Positions 1-8,215 of a stretch of DNA of 64,000 nucleotides are shown one piece after another; within the stretch, counting starts at the first letter, position 1, and each line of letters opens with the position of its first letter. The translations under genes and the position numbers were made by a program. The stretch is from UBA1672 sp033851915 (GTDB lineage: Bacteria; Pseudomonadota; Alphaproteobacteria; Micavibrionales; Micavibrionaceae): positions 310,001 to 374,000 of the forward strand of contig JAWSVM010000003.1 of NCBI GenBank assembly GCA_033851915.1, written 5' to 3'. The notes below the pieces were generated by a model that saw nothing but the letters and a program-made list of their open reading frames with translations, made no database searches and had not been told where the DNA came from.

Positions 1-1
1 T

Positions 2-199
2 GTTGTCATGCCGGGGATGGATGGGCCAACTCTGGCGCAACGGATTCGCCAGCACAGCCCCGATTTAAAAATCATCTTTATGTCCGGTTATACGGAAGAT
101 AAGCTTAAAGATTATATGGGTGAGAACACCTATTTCTTGCCGAAACCTTTTACCTTAAAAATCCTCGCGGCCAAGGTGAAAGAGGTTTTGCAAGATTAG
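2..199 (+). CDS. cckA: C-terminal end of a hybrid histidine kinase receiver domain, probably CckA (partial)
   Basis: This is the last 65 codons of a gene that begins before the window. The reading frame is open from base 2. It opens with VVMPGMDGP, the stretch that follows the phospho-accepting Asp in receiver domains. It continues with the conserved Ser in FMSGYTED and the Lys-Pro pair in FLPKPFTLK, and ends a few residues after the last receiver helix. The spacing and the GYTED motif resemble the C-terminal receiver of CckA, the kinase that feeds CtrA phosphorylation in alphaproteobacteria. Its position just upstream of recA is also seen in that group. The kinase domains lie outside the window, so the name rests on this short tail and on context; another hybrid kinase is possible. 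Confidence 0.6.
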   Translation, partial: VVMPGMDGPTLAQRIRQHSPDLKIIFMSGYTEDKLKDYMGENTYFLPKPFTLKILAAKVKEVLQD

Positions 200-207
200 T
201 GATGGTC

Positions 208-237
208 TTGGTTTTTTAGTTTGTTTTTGTATATAAT
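208..237 (+). promoter_or_regulatory. Candidate recA promoter
   Basis: TTGGTT at 208-213 and a perfect TATAAT at 232-237 are separated by 18 bases, which would put transcription start near 244. The LexA-type box at 247-261 would then sit on the first transcribed bases. A second possible pair, TTGACG at 269-274 and CATGAT at 292-297 (17 apart), lies just downstream of the box. Which one is used cannot be told from sequence. Confidence 0.45.
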
Positions 238-246
238 TGTATATTC

Positions 247-261
247 GTTCCTTTTTTGTTC
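247..261 (+). promoter_or_regulatory. LexA (SOS) operator, GTTC-N7-GTTC
   Basis: The bases read GTTCCTTTTTTGTTC, an exact match to the direct-repeat LexA box described for alphaproteobacteria. It lies 154 bases before the recA start codon, next to the candidate promoter. About two exact matches to GTTC-N7-GTTC on either strand are expected by chance in 64 kb, so the support comes from its place in front of recA. Confidence 0.7.
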
Positions 262-414
262 TTTTTGCTTGACGGGAGAATAAAACGAGAACATGATGTG
301 TGTAGATAAGGTGGTTTTGCCCCCTCTAATCAATTGCACATAACTATGAACTATGCGACAAAGGGATATAAAGATATGAGTGTTACGCCGTTACGTAAAA
401 AGAAGGATAATGAT

Positions 415-1491
415 ATGGCTCAGAATAATACTGAGAAGCAAAAGGCTCTTGATGCCGCTTTGTCGCAGATTGAGCGCGCCTTTGGTAAGGGTTCTATTAT
501 GAAGCTTAATGATGGCGCTAATCTGATGGAGGTCGAAACGGTGTCAACCGGATCGCTTGGCCTTGATATTGGTCTTGGGATTGGTGGATTACCGCGTGGC
601 CGTGTTATTGAGATTTACGGGCCTGAAAGTTCCGGTAAAACAACACTTGCATTGCATGTTATTGCCGAGGCACAAAAGACGGGCGGAATATGTGCAATTG
701 TGGACGCGGAGCATGCCCTTGATCCGGCATATGCGAAAAAGCTGGGCGTTGATGTTGATAACCTTCTAATCTCACAGCCTGATGCGGGGGAACAAGCCCT
801 TGAAATTGTTGATACATTGGTGCGCTCCGGTGCAATTGATGTTTTGGTTATTGATTCTGTGGCGGCGCTTGTGCCGCGCGCGGAATTGGAAGGTGAAATG
901 GGGGATAGTCATATGGGCTTGCAGGCACGTTTGATGTCTCAAGCTTTGCGTAAGTTAACTGGTTCTATTTCTCGTTCTCGCACAATTGTTATCTTTATTA
1001 ATCAGTTGCGGATGAAAATCGGTGTTATGTTTGGTTCACCTGAAACAACAACAGGCGGGAATGCGTTGAAATTCTACGCTTCGGTTCGTCTTGATATTCG
1101 CCGTATTGGTGCGATTAAGAACAAGGACGAAATCGTTGGAAACCAAACCCGCGTCAAAGTCGTGAAGAATAAAATGGCACCACCATTCCGTCAAATCGAA
1201 TTCGATATCATGTATGGTGAAGGGATTTCCAAACTTGGTGAATTGATTGATTTAGGTGTGAAGGCCGAATTAGTCGAAAAGGCAGGGTCATGGTTTTCCT
1301 ATGATGGGCAACGCATCGGACAGGGGCGTGAAAATGTTAAAAAATTCTTCAAAGAAAACCCTGAAATGGCGGATAAATTGGAACAGCAAATTCGTGTGAA
1401 TGCCGGGCTTATTATTGATGATATGCTCACTGGTTCCAGTGGCGCAAAAAAGGCAGCGGACAGCGCGGCGGAAGATGTCGCAAACGATTAA
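415..1491 (+). CDS. recA: Recombinase RecA
   Basis: RecA binds single-stranded DNA, carries out ATP-dependent strand exchange, and triggers LexA self-cleavage in the SOS response. The product is 358 residues, close to the usual 350. The Walker A motif GPESSGKTT is at residues 69-77, and the family stretch INQLRMKIGVMFGSPETTTGG is intact apart from ordinary variation. The open frame extends 27 codons upstream, but the ATG at 415 is chosen because AGAAGGA sits about 8 bases before it and the protein then begins MAQNNTEKQKALDAAL, as RecA proteins do. An SOS box and promoter lie upstream and a hairpin terminator follows. The gene is complete with no anomaly. Confidence 0.98.
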   Translation: MAQNNTEKQKALDAALSQIERAFGKGSIMKLNDGANLMEVETVSTGSLGLDIGLGIGGLPRGRVIEIYGPESSGKTTLALHVIAEAQKTGGICAIVDAEHALDPAYAKKLGVDVDNLLISQPDAGEQALEIVDTLVRSGAIDVLVIDSVAALVPRAELEGEMGDSHMGLQARLMSQALRKLTGSISRSRTIVIFINQLRMKIGVMFGSPETTTGGNALKFYASVRLDIRRIGAIKNKDEIVGNQTRVKVVKNKMAPPFRQIEFDIMYGEGISKLGELIDLGVKAELVEKAGSWFSYDGQRIGQGRENVKKFFKENPEMADKLEQQIRVNAGLIIDDMLTGSSGAKKAADSAAEDVAND

Positions 1492-1516
1492 CTTTTCAGA
1501 TATATAATGGAATATT

Positions 1517-1548
1517 AAAGGCAGGCTCGGTTCTGCCTTTAGCTTTTT
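1517..1548. terminator. Terminator between recA and smpB
   Basis: AAAGGCAG at 1517-1524 pairs perfectly with CTGCCTTT at 1533-1540 across an 8-base loop. It is followed by a T-rich stretch on the plus strand (AGCTTTTTG). recA and smpB converge here, so the hairpin may serve both, though the T run favours recA. Confidence 0.75.
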
Positions 1549-1566
1549 GTGGAAGCGTTGTCTTAT

Positions 1567-2061
1567 TTAATCGCGCATTTTGAGAAGGCGTTGTTTTTGC
1601 TTTCCCCAGTCGCGTTGCTTTTCGCTCTGCCGTTTATCATGTTGTTTTTTACCCTTGGCTAGCGCAATCTCAAGCTTCACTTTGCCGTGTTCATTAAAGT
1701 AAATTTTCGTCGCAACAATGGTCATGCCTTGGCGCACAACCGCGCCCATGATTTTATCAATTTCACGTTTATGCAGCAATAATTTCCGCGGGCGCGTTGT
1801 GTTGTGTTGTAAATGTGGGCCTGCTTGTGAATATTCGGAAATATTAGCGTTAAAAATCCAGATCTCAGCACCTTTCGGGCCAACATAGGATTCTTTAATG
1901 CTGCATTGCCCAAGGCGTAAGGATTTAACCTCGGTGCCTTTCAGCATGATGCCCGCTTCAAACGTGTCCAGAATTTCATAATCAAAGCGTGCCTTTTTAT
2001 TCTCGGCAACAGTTTGGCTTGTCGAAATCAGACCAGTCTTAGTTTTCTTTTTCTTTGCCAC
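1567..2061 (-). CDS. smpB: SsrA-binding protein SmpB
   Basis: SmpB delivers tmRNA to stalled ribosomes for trans-translation. At 164 residues it is the normal length. It shows the family signature GTEVKSLRLGQCSIKESYV near residues 42-60 and the basic C-terminal tail (QRDWGKQKQRLLKMRD) that enters the decoding site. It starts MAKKKKTKTG and lies 24 bases downstream of dapA on the same strand, so the two are probably cotranscribed, as in many alphaproteobacteria. No tmRNA gene was recognised in the window. Confidence 0.96.
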   Translation of the reverse strand: MAKKKKTKTGLISTSQTVAENKKARFDYEILDTFEAGIMLKGTEVKSLRLGQCSIKESYVGPKGAEIWIFNANISEYSQAGPHLQHNTTRPRKLLLHKREIDKIMGAVVRQGMTIVATKIYFNEHGKVKLEIALAKGKKQHDKRQSEKQRDWGKQKQRLLKMRD

Positions 2062-2085
2062 AATAAATCACCAACAACCCATTTC

Positions 2086-2964
2086 TTATCGCGCTTTAAG
2101 GCCTGCGAATTTAATCGCGGCATCAACTTTTTCACGTGCTGCATCGGTCGCAGGCAATATTGGTCTACGGACATCTTCTTCACAGATACCTAAAACTTTG
2201 GCTGCGTATTTCACAGGTGCAGGACTGCTCTCGCAAAAGAGGTCGTGTGATAATGGATCAAGCCTGTCACGTAAGGCTTCAAAGGTTTCGCGATCATTCT
2301 CCGCCCAAGCATTGTGCATGTTTGCGCATTCTTCCGGTGCAATATTGGAAAGCACAGAAATACTACCAACACCGCCTTGCGCCAAAAATGCCGCAACAGT
2401 TGCATCATCGCCGGTAAGTTGGCAGAAGTCGTCACCAATGGCTAGACGCGTTTGAATAGGGCGCGATAAATCACTGGTAGCATCTTTTACGCCAACAATA
2501 TTGGGCAGTTTTGCAAGCCGTGTCATTGTCTCTAAACTCATATCCACGATGCTTCTACCCGGAATATTATAAATCACAATCGGCATTTGTACGTCATCAT
2601 GGATGGCGCGGAAATGTTCATACAGCCCGTCTTGGGTTGGCTTGTTATAATATGGCGTCACAACAAGCGCTGCATCTGCACCTGCTTCTTTCGCGTGAGA
2701 TGTTAGATAAATTGCTTCTCTTGTGGAATTCGATCCCGTTCCAGCAATAATTGGAATTCTTCCCTTGACCACATCGACACAACGCTTAACAATGGCCATA
2801 TGCTCATCATGAGATAACGTTGGGGATTCCCCCGTTGTGCCACAGGGAACTAATGCATGCGTGCCTTTTTCAATTTGCCATTCGACAAGATTATCAAATG
2901 CAGACCAATCGATATCGCCATCTTTAAATGGCGTGATAAGGGCAGTGATGGAGCCATGAAACAT
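2086..2964 (-). CDS. dapA: 4-hydroxy-tetrahydrodipicolinate synthase
   Basis: This enzyme condenses pyruvate with aspartate semialdehyde, the first committed step to lysine and meso-diaminopimelate for peptidoglycan. At 292 residues it is the family length. The Schiff-base lysine is K160 in GVKDAT. The catalytic tyrosine is Y132 in IYNIPGRS, and the threonine pair is in the GTTGES motif near residues 42-47. It heads a dapA-smpB pair. Its first codons overlap the start of the divergent lytic transglycosylase gene by 9 bases if the assigned starts are right, so promoters for each gene must lie inside the other's coding region or one start is wrong. Confidence 0.96.
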   Translation of the reverse strand: MFHGSITALITPFKDGDIDWSAFDNLVEWQIEKGTHALVPCGTTGESPTLSHDEHMAIVKRCVDVVKGRIPIIAGTGSNSTREAIYLTSHAKEAGADAALVVTPYYNKPTQDGLYEHFRAIHDDVQMPIVIYNIPGRSIVDMSLETMTRLAKLPNIVGVKDATSDLSRPIQTRLAIGDDFCQLTGDDATVAAFLAQGGVGSISVLSNIAPEECANMHNAWAENDRETFEALRDRLDPLSHDLFCESSPAPVKYAAKVLGICEEDVRRPILPATDAAREKVDAAIKFAGLKAR

Positions 2965-5055
2965 AACGTATCTTTCTTTTTATCTTTTTTGAAAACGGAT
3001 GCTAATCTATCGCGTACCAAGCCTTTTGGCAAGAATGCTCGTGCTTTTATTACTGCGGCGCTGTTTTTTATTGGCTTTGGTATGTTATTTACACCGTTTT
3101 CTTGCTTTGCAAAGGCAAATCCGGTGAACCGGTTGCAAAGTGCACATGCAAAGGTGCTAACAACACAGGCTTTGCAGGATATAGAAAAGGGAGATTGGGA
3201 CGCAGCGCGTAAGAAAATTGCACAAAGTAAGGATCCACTGGCGTCAAAGATTTATCATTGGTTGCTTTTGGTTAATACAAAAAAAGCGGATTGGACAAAC
3301 CAGATGTTTATTCGTCTGTCGCATTTTATTCGCCGCAATCCCGAGTGGCCTGAAATTTCAAAAATGAAGGTACATGCCGAAGGGGTTATGCCGGAATCGC
3401 TGTCTAATGCGGAAGTCTTGGCATGGTATAATGATTTTCCGCCTAGGACGCCTTATGGGATGGGGCGATATATGGATTCTTTGATTATAGAAGGAGAGAG
3501 GGATCAAGCGCGTTTGTTCCTTGTTGATTGGTGGGCAAGCACCCTAACGTCGCGTCAGCAGCAAAAAGGCATTTTTAAAAAATACGGTAGTTTTCTAACG
3601 CTGGATGCGCATAAGAAGCGCTTTGATATCTTGCTTCATAGAGGATATTATGACAGTGCGCGCGCCATTGCCGCGGTTCTGGGGCAGGGCTATCCCGCCT
3701 TGGCAAATGCGCGTATCGCCTTGATGAAGAAAAGAAGCAGTGGGTTAGGCGTTTTGATCGGTAAAGTGCCGAGTTATTTGCAAGATGATCCCGGGTTGCT
3801 TTATGAGCGTTTGCACTGGCGGCGGAAAAAGGGATTTCATGATGGTGCGTTAGAGATATTGGCAAACTCGCCTGATGCGTCGAAAATATCAAATCCAAAG
3901 AAATGGTGGGTAGAACGCCATATTATGATTCGTTATCTGCTTGGTAAGGGGCAATATAAGGGCGCGTATGCGTTGGCACGTAGGCATGTGCAAGAGACAG
4001 GGTTTTCATATGCACAAGCAGAATGGCTTACGGGGTGGCTGGCACTACGCTTTATGCATAAACCAACTGAGGCCTATGAGCGTTTTACCGCGCTTTATCA
4101 AAAAGTGAAAACACCGGTTAGTAAAGCGCGTGCGGCTTATTGGGCGGGGCGTGCGGCGCAAGGAATGAAGCAAGAAGATCTTGCGCAACGCTGGTATAAG
4201 AAGGCCGTTGAGTTTCAGACCGTGTTTTATGGGCAGCTTGCCGGCGCGGCGCTTTCACGTCGTAATCAGCTACCTCAGAGCAAGTTGCCGCACTTATCGC
4301 AAGCTGAACGGCGTGAATATAAGAAAAATGAATTGATTCAGGTTTCGGGGTTGTTTAAAGCGGCAGGCATGAATGATCGTGCTGATGATTTCCTCTATGC
4401 TTTTCTTAATGATGATGAAACGCCAAAATCTTATCGATTTGCTGCGGAATTGGTCGCTGGCCATGGTGATTTTTATAGCGCTGTTAAAATCGCAAAGAAG
4501 GCAACGCGCAAGGGCTTATTTCTGACAAAACAATCATATCCGACAATTACAAAGCAATTAACCGCGATTGATTCGGTTGAGTGGGCTTTGGTTCATGCCT
4601 TAATCAGGCAGGAGAGCATGTTTGATTATGAAGCTAAAAGTCCGGTAGGTGCACGGGGGTTGATGCAACTTATGCCAGCAACAGCGCGCGAGACATCAAA
4701 AAAACTAAAAGTAGCTTACAAAAAGGGGTGGCTGACCTCTCGTCCTAAATACAACATTTTATTGGGTTCTGCATATATAGAGCGATTATTAGAACGTTAC
4801 GATGGAAGTTACCCACTTGCTATTGCGGCGTATAATGCAGGGCCGGGGCGTGTGAATTCCTGGCTGAAATCTTATGGTGATCCGAGAAGTGCAAATGTTG
4901 ATTTGGTTGATTGGATTGAGTTGATTCCAATTTACGAGACCAGAAATTATGTGCAACGTGTGTTAGAAAACGTATACATCTATAGGTTGAGGTTAAATAA
5001 CATACAAAGGCAACCAAAAGAAAGGCTTCATGTTGCTATTCACGCCAAAGAGTAG
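2956..5055 (+). CDS. Soluble lytic murein transglycosylase (Slt family)
   Basis: A periplasmic enzyme that cleaves the glycan strand of peptidoglycan to form 1,6-anhydromuropeptides. The product is 699 residues. An N-terminal hydrophobic signal ends near CFAKA (about residue 54). A long alpha-superhelical region rich in repeats follows. The C-terminal SLT domain has the catalytic Glu in ALIRQESMFD, then GARGLMQLMPATA and IAAYNAGPGRVNSW. The start is uncertain: the ATG at 2956 lies within dapA's first codons and has GGAG only 2 bases before it, and the signal peptide has an unusually long N-region. A shorter form starting near 2989 from TTG is possible. There is no operon partner; a two-component gene pair follows. 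Confidence 0.92.
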   Translation: MKHNVSFFLSFLKTDANLSRTKPFGKNARAFITAALFFIGFGMLFTPFSCFAKANPVNRLQSAHAKVLTTQALQDIEKGDWDAARKKIAQSKDPLASKIYHWLLLVNTKKADWTNQMFIRLSHFIRRNPEWPEISKMKVHAEGVMPESLSNAEVLAWYNDFPPRTPYGMGRYMDSLIIEGERDQARLFLVDWWASTLTSRQQQKGIFKKYGSFLTLDAHKKRFDILLHRGYYDSARAIAAVLGQGYPALANARIALMKKRSSGLGVLIGKVPSYLQDDPGLLYERLHWRRKKGFHDGALEILANSPDASKISNPKKWWVERHIMIRYLLGKGQYKGAYALARRHVQETGFSYAQAEWLTGWLALRFMHKPTEAYERFTALYQKVKTPVSKARAAYWAGRAAQGMKQEDLAQRWYKKAVEFQTVFYGQLAGAALSRRNQLPQSKLPHLSQAERREYKKNELIQVSGLFKAAGMNDRADDFLYAFLNDDETPKSYRFAAELVAGHGDFYSAVKIAKKATRKGLFLTKQSYPTITKQLTAIDSVEWALVHALIRQESMFDYEAKSPVGARGLMQLMPATARETSKKLKVAYKKGWLTSRPKYNILLGSAYIERLLERYDGSYPLAIAAYNAGPGRVNSWLKSYGDPRSANVDLVDWIELIPIYETRNYVQRVLENVYIYRLRLNNIQRQPKERLHVAIHAKE

Positions 5056-5167
5056 CAGTATTTCTTGGTTAGGTTCTTTTTAGTTTGTAATTGAAGAACT
5101 TAATTGTATACTAAAGTACATGTAACATTCAGCGTTATATGTAATGTGTGTGTGGAGAAAAATAAAA

Positions 5168-5854
5168 ATGAAACTGTTGATAGCAGATGACCATGCGTTA
5201 TTTCGTGATGCGCTTGTTCAATATATAGAGAGGGCAGACCCCTTATCCTCTATTACCCTCGCGAAAGATTTCCATCAAGCTCTCGATATCTTGGAGCAAA
5301 ATCCACATCAAAATCTGGTCGTTCTGGACTTAAGAATGCCGGGAATGGATGGCCTTAATGGATTTAAAATAATGAAACAACGCTTCCCGAATGTGCCGGT
5401 TGCATTAATGTCAGGTTTGGCTGAACCCGCAGATGTAGAGGAGGCACTTAAACTTGGAGCCGTAGGGTATTTCCCTAAAACTATGTCTGGTAAGGCATTG
5501 CTTAGCGCAATTCAGCAAGTGATATCAGGTGAAGTCTATATTCCGGAAGGAAAGGGCGGCGAGAAATTTATGCCGTCCTATTATGCTGATGATGTGGATA
5601 TTCAACCAAAGTCGAGTAGCGGTAATGTGACGTCACTTGAGAGCCTGCATTTAACCCCTCGCGAGGGTGAGGTTCTATCGTTTCTTGTTGAGGGGGCTTC
5701 GAATAAAGATATTGCGCGCGCCTTAAATTTGCAGGTTGTTACAGTAAAACTGCATGTTCGTGGTATCTGCCGTAAAATGGATGCAAAAAACAGAACACAA
5801 GCCGCGTTGATGGGGAAAGATATGGGGGTTAAACCCATTTCAGAGGCAGGGTAA
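5168..5854 (+). CDS. LuxR/NarL-family response regulator
   Basis: A DNA-binding response regulator of 228 residues. The receiver domain (residues 1-120) has the acidic pair ADDH near residue 7, the phospho-accepting D54 in VVLDLRMPGMDG and a conserved Lys in GYFPKTM. The C-terminal LuxR-type helix-turn-helix covers about residues 160-220 (LTPREGEVLSFLVEGASNKD and following). The ATG at 5168 is preferred over one 8 codons upstream because GGAGAAA precedes it. The next gene, 40 bases downstream, is a hybrid histidine kinase, so the two probably form one signalling unit. Target genes and signal cannot be read from the sequence. Confidence 0.92.
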   Translation: MKLLIADDHALFRDALVQYIERADPLSSITLAKDFHQALDILEQNPHQNLVVLDLRMPGMDGLNGFKIMKQRFPNVPVALMSGLAEPADVEEALKLGAVGYFPKTMSGKALLSAIQQVISGEVYIPEGKGGEKFMPSYYADDVDIQPKSSSGNVTSLESLHLTPREGEVLSFLVEGASNKDIARALNLQVVTVKLHVRGICRKMDAKNRTQAALMGKDMGVKPISEAG

Positions 5855-5894
5855 ACACTATATCAGTATTTAACTTTAACATAAGGTGAACTGT

Positions 5895-8204
5895 GTGGCC
5901 GTAGTGCGTGAGAAATATTCTAGAATTCTAACTCATCTTCCGGGGATGATTATTCTTATCTTTGGTATTGTTGCCCTGTATTCATCTGTATTATTGATGC
6001 AGTCACGTGAAAATTTGAATGCGATGCATAATAATTATAGCCGTGATATTATCGCCCTTCAGGATAATGTGGATGTGCTTGATCAAGCCTATATTGAATT
6101 TATTGAGGGTGCAGAGCAACGGGATGCCTCTAGTGTTAAGATACATCTTGATGCTGTTAATGGTAGTTTTATCGCCATACAGAAATATAATTATGCATCA
6201 CTGGAAAAAAATACCCAAAAACAAGATCAATATAAAATTTTCCAATATGAAATTCCGCAGAGTATAAAAAGAATTTCGGATGCTCTTGCCACTTATGAAG
6301 ATAATGTAATAAAAGCGGGACAAACGTCTCTGCATATCGAAATCAAAGATATGGATAAAGCCGTACATGGTTTGCAACGCCTTGTTTCTACCAGTTTTAA
6401 AAAGATGGTCTTTTCCGAAGATATAGAAAAAAAAGAAAAATGGCTCTATTGGTCTGTGATTGCTATGGGGTTATCAGGGTTCATCCTTATTGTTCTTAAT
6501 TCCGATAAATTGGGAGAGTTGAAGCGTGTAAATAGTGAAAGAATTCATGCGATGGAGACGTTGAAAAACCGTCTTTCTGCATTGGATATGGCGCAAGATG
6601 GTATTCTAATTATCGATAAGGAGGATAATCTTTCTTACATCAATAAGTCATTGTGCCAAATTAACGGGATAGATATCGAGAAAAGGGATTTGTTTATAGG
6701 CAAACCCTGGTTGGATATTTTTTCTGACTCTGATCGTGAAATCATAGAAGAAGAAATATTACCGGCTCTTATTGAAAACGGTCATTGGAAAGGGCCTTTT
6801 TCATTATATAGGTCTGATAATTCTGTTGTGTATGCTGATATTTCGTTCACCAAGCTGCCTGATGGTGGAGGCATAGGAACGATACAAGATATTTCAGATC
6901 AGCAAAAATCAGAAGATGAAAAGAAGGTCTTGGAGGAGCAGTTCTATCAAGCCCAAAAAATGGAAGCGATAGGGCGTCTTGCAGGCGGTATTGCCCATGA
7001 CTTTAACAATATCCTTGCCGCTATGAATGGATATACTGAGTTTTTGATTGATGATTTAGAAGATATGCCGGAACAGCAGGGCTTTGCGCGAAATATACTG
7101 CAAGCAGGCTTGCAAGCTCGTAATTTGGTTGACCAGATGTTGGCCTTCTCAAGACGCGGTGACAGCACTTTGGAGCCATTGGATATTGTGGAATCCGTAT
7201 CCGAGGCTGTCTCTATGTTGCGCGCAACATTATCCAAGACAATTGAATTACGCGATAATTTCCACATATCTGATGTCTGGATGATAGGCAATGCAACGCA
7301 AATATCTCAATTGGTTATGAATTTATGCGTGAATGCGCGTGATGCGATGGAGGGTGATCACGGATATCTTGATATTGAAATTAAGCAGGAAAATGCAGAA
7401 GATATTGGTGATTCCAGTATGCTGCAAGATGAATTACCTGACCCTAAAGATACGCCGACATACAGAATTATTGATTTGGATGCCGGACATTCGAAACTAA
7501 TACTAGGCCATCTTGCAAGAGATAAAGCTTACGTTAAACTGAGCGTTCGTGACACAGGCAGCGGTATGAGCCGCGTTGTTATGGAACGTATTTTTGAACC
7601 GTTTTTTACAACAAAAGCTGTTGATAAGGGAACGGGCTTAGGGCTGGCAACTGTGCTGGGGATCGTGGCCATTCATCAAGGGTTTATGGTTATTGACAGT
7701 ACTTTGGGGAAAGGAACCTGTTTTGATTTGTATTTCCCTTTATCTGATGATGTGGAGAAACGTAAAGCCCCCGCAAAAGAGAGTGTGACAAGGATAGATC
7801 CTTCCACGAAAAGTAAATCAGTACATATTTTATTGGTAGAGGATCAAGAAAGTGTCCGTGGTGCGATGGAGGAGGTATTACGCCGCATTGGATATGACGT
7901 TTCCTCTGTTGAATCCGGGCTAGAAGGGCTGGATATAATTCGCGAAAACCCAACGCGTTACGATTTAATTTTAACGGATCATAATATGCCAAAAATGACA
8001 GGCCTTGAATTGGCACAGCAAGTTTATTTGGATTTGCCGCATTTGCCGTTTATTTTGTTGTCAGGATATAGTGAAGAGAAATTAACTGAAATCATTAACG
8101 GGCATCCGGCGATTAAGGCTGTGCTGCATAAACCTGTTTCCCGTGAGGATCTTAAAGATAGTATCCGGAATGTCTTAGAAAAACGTACGCACTTGGCAGC
8201 GTAA
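5895..8204 (+). CDS. Membrane-anchored hybrid histidine kinase with PAS and receiver domains
   Basis: A sensor kinase of about 769 residues. A transmembrane segment lies near residues 17-37. A mostly helical extracytoplasmic region follows (about 40-180), then a second membrane segment (about 184-203) and a PAS domain (about 225-340). A HisKA domain has phospho-accepting H368 in GGIAHDFNN. The ATPase domain has NLCVNARDAM, DTGSGM and GTGLGLATV, and the C-terminal receiver has its Asp in LILTDHNMP. The frame opens at GTG 5886, but GTG 5895 has AAGG 8 bases before it and is preferred. An internal receiver suggests a phosphorelay or autoregulation. It follows a LuxR-type regulator gene, its likely partner, and runs convergently to within 11 bases of the next operon. 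Confidence 0.92.
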   Translation: MAVVREKYSRILTHLPGMIILIFGIVALYSSVLLMQSRENLNAMHNNYSRDIIALQDNVDVLDQAYIEFIEGAEQRDASSVKIHLDAVNGSFIAIQKYNYASLEKNTQKQDQYKIFQYEIPQSIKRISDALATYEDNVIKAGQTSLHIEIKDMDKAVHGLQRLVSTSFKKMVFSEDIEKKEKWLYWSVIAMGLSGFILIVLNSDKLGELKRVNSERIHAMETLKNRLSALDMAQDGILIIDKEDNLSYINKSLCQINGIDIEKRDLFIGKPWLDIFSDSDREIIEEEILPALIENGHWKGPFSLYRSDNSVVYADISFTKLPDGGGIGTIQDISDQQKSEDEKKVLEEQFYQAQKMEAIGRLAGGIAHDFNNILAAMNGYTEFLIDDLEDMPEQQGFARNILQAGLQARNLVDQMLAFSRRGDSTLEPLDIVESVSEAVSMLRATLSKTIELRDNFHISDVWMIGNATQISQLVMNLCVNARDAMEGDHGYLDIEIKQENAEDIGDSSMLQDELPDPKDTPTYRIIDLDAGHSKLILGHLARDKAYVKLSVRDTGSGMSRVVMERIFEPFFTTKAVDKGTGLGLATVLGIVAIHQGFMVIDSTLGKGTCFDLYFPLSDDVEKRKAPAKESVTRIDPSTKSKSVHILLVEDQESVRGAMEEVLRRIGYDVSSVESGLEGLDIIRENPTRYDLILTDHNMPKMTGLELAQQVYLDLPHLPFILLSGYSEEKLTEIINGHPAIKAVLHKPVSREDLKDSIRNVLEKRTHLAA

Positions 8205-8215
8205 TGCTGGTGCTT

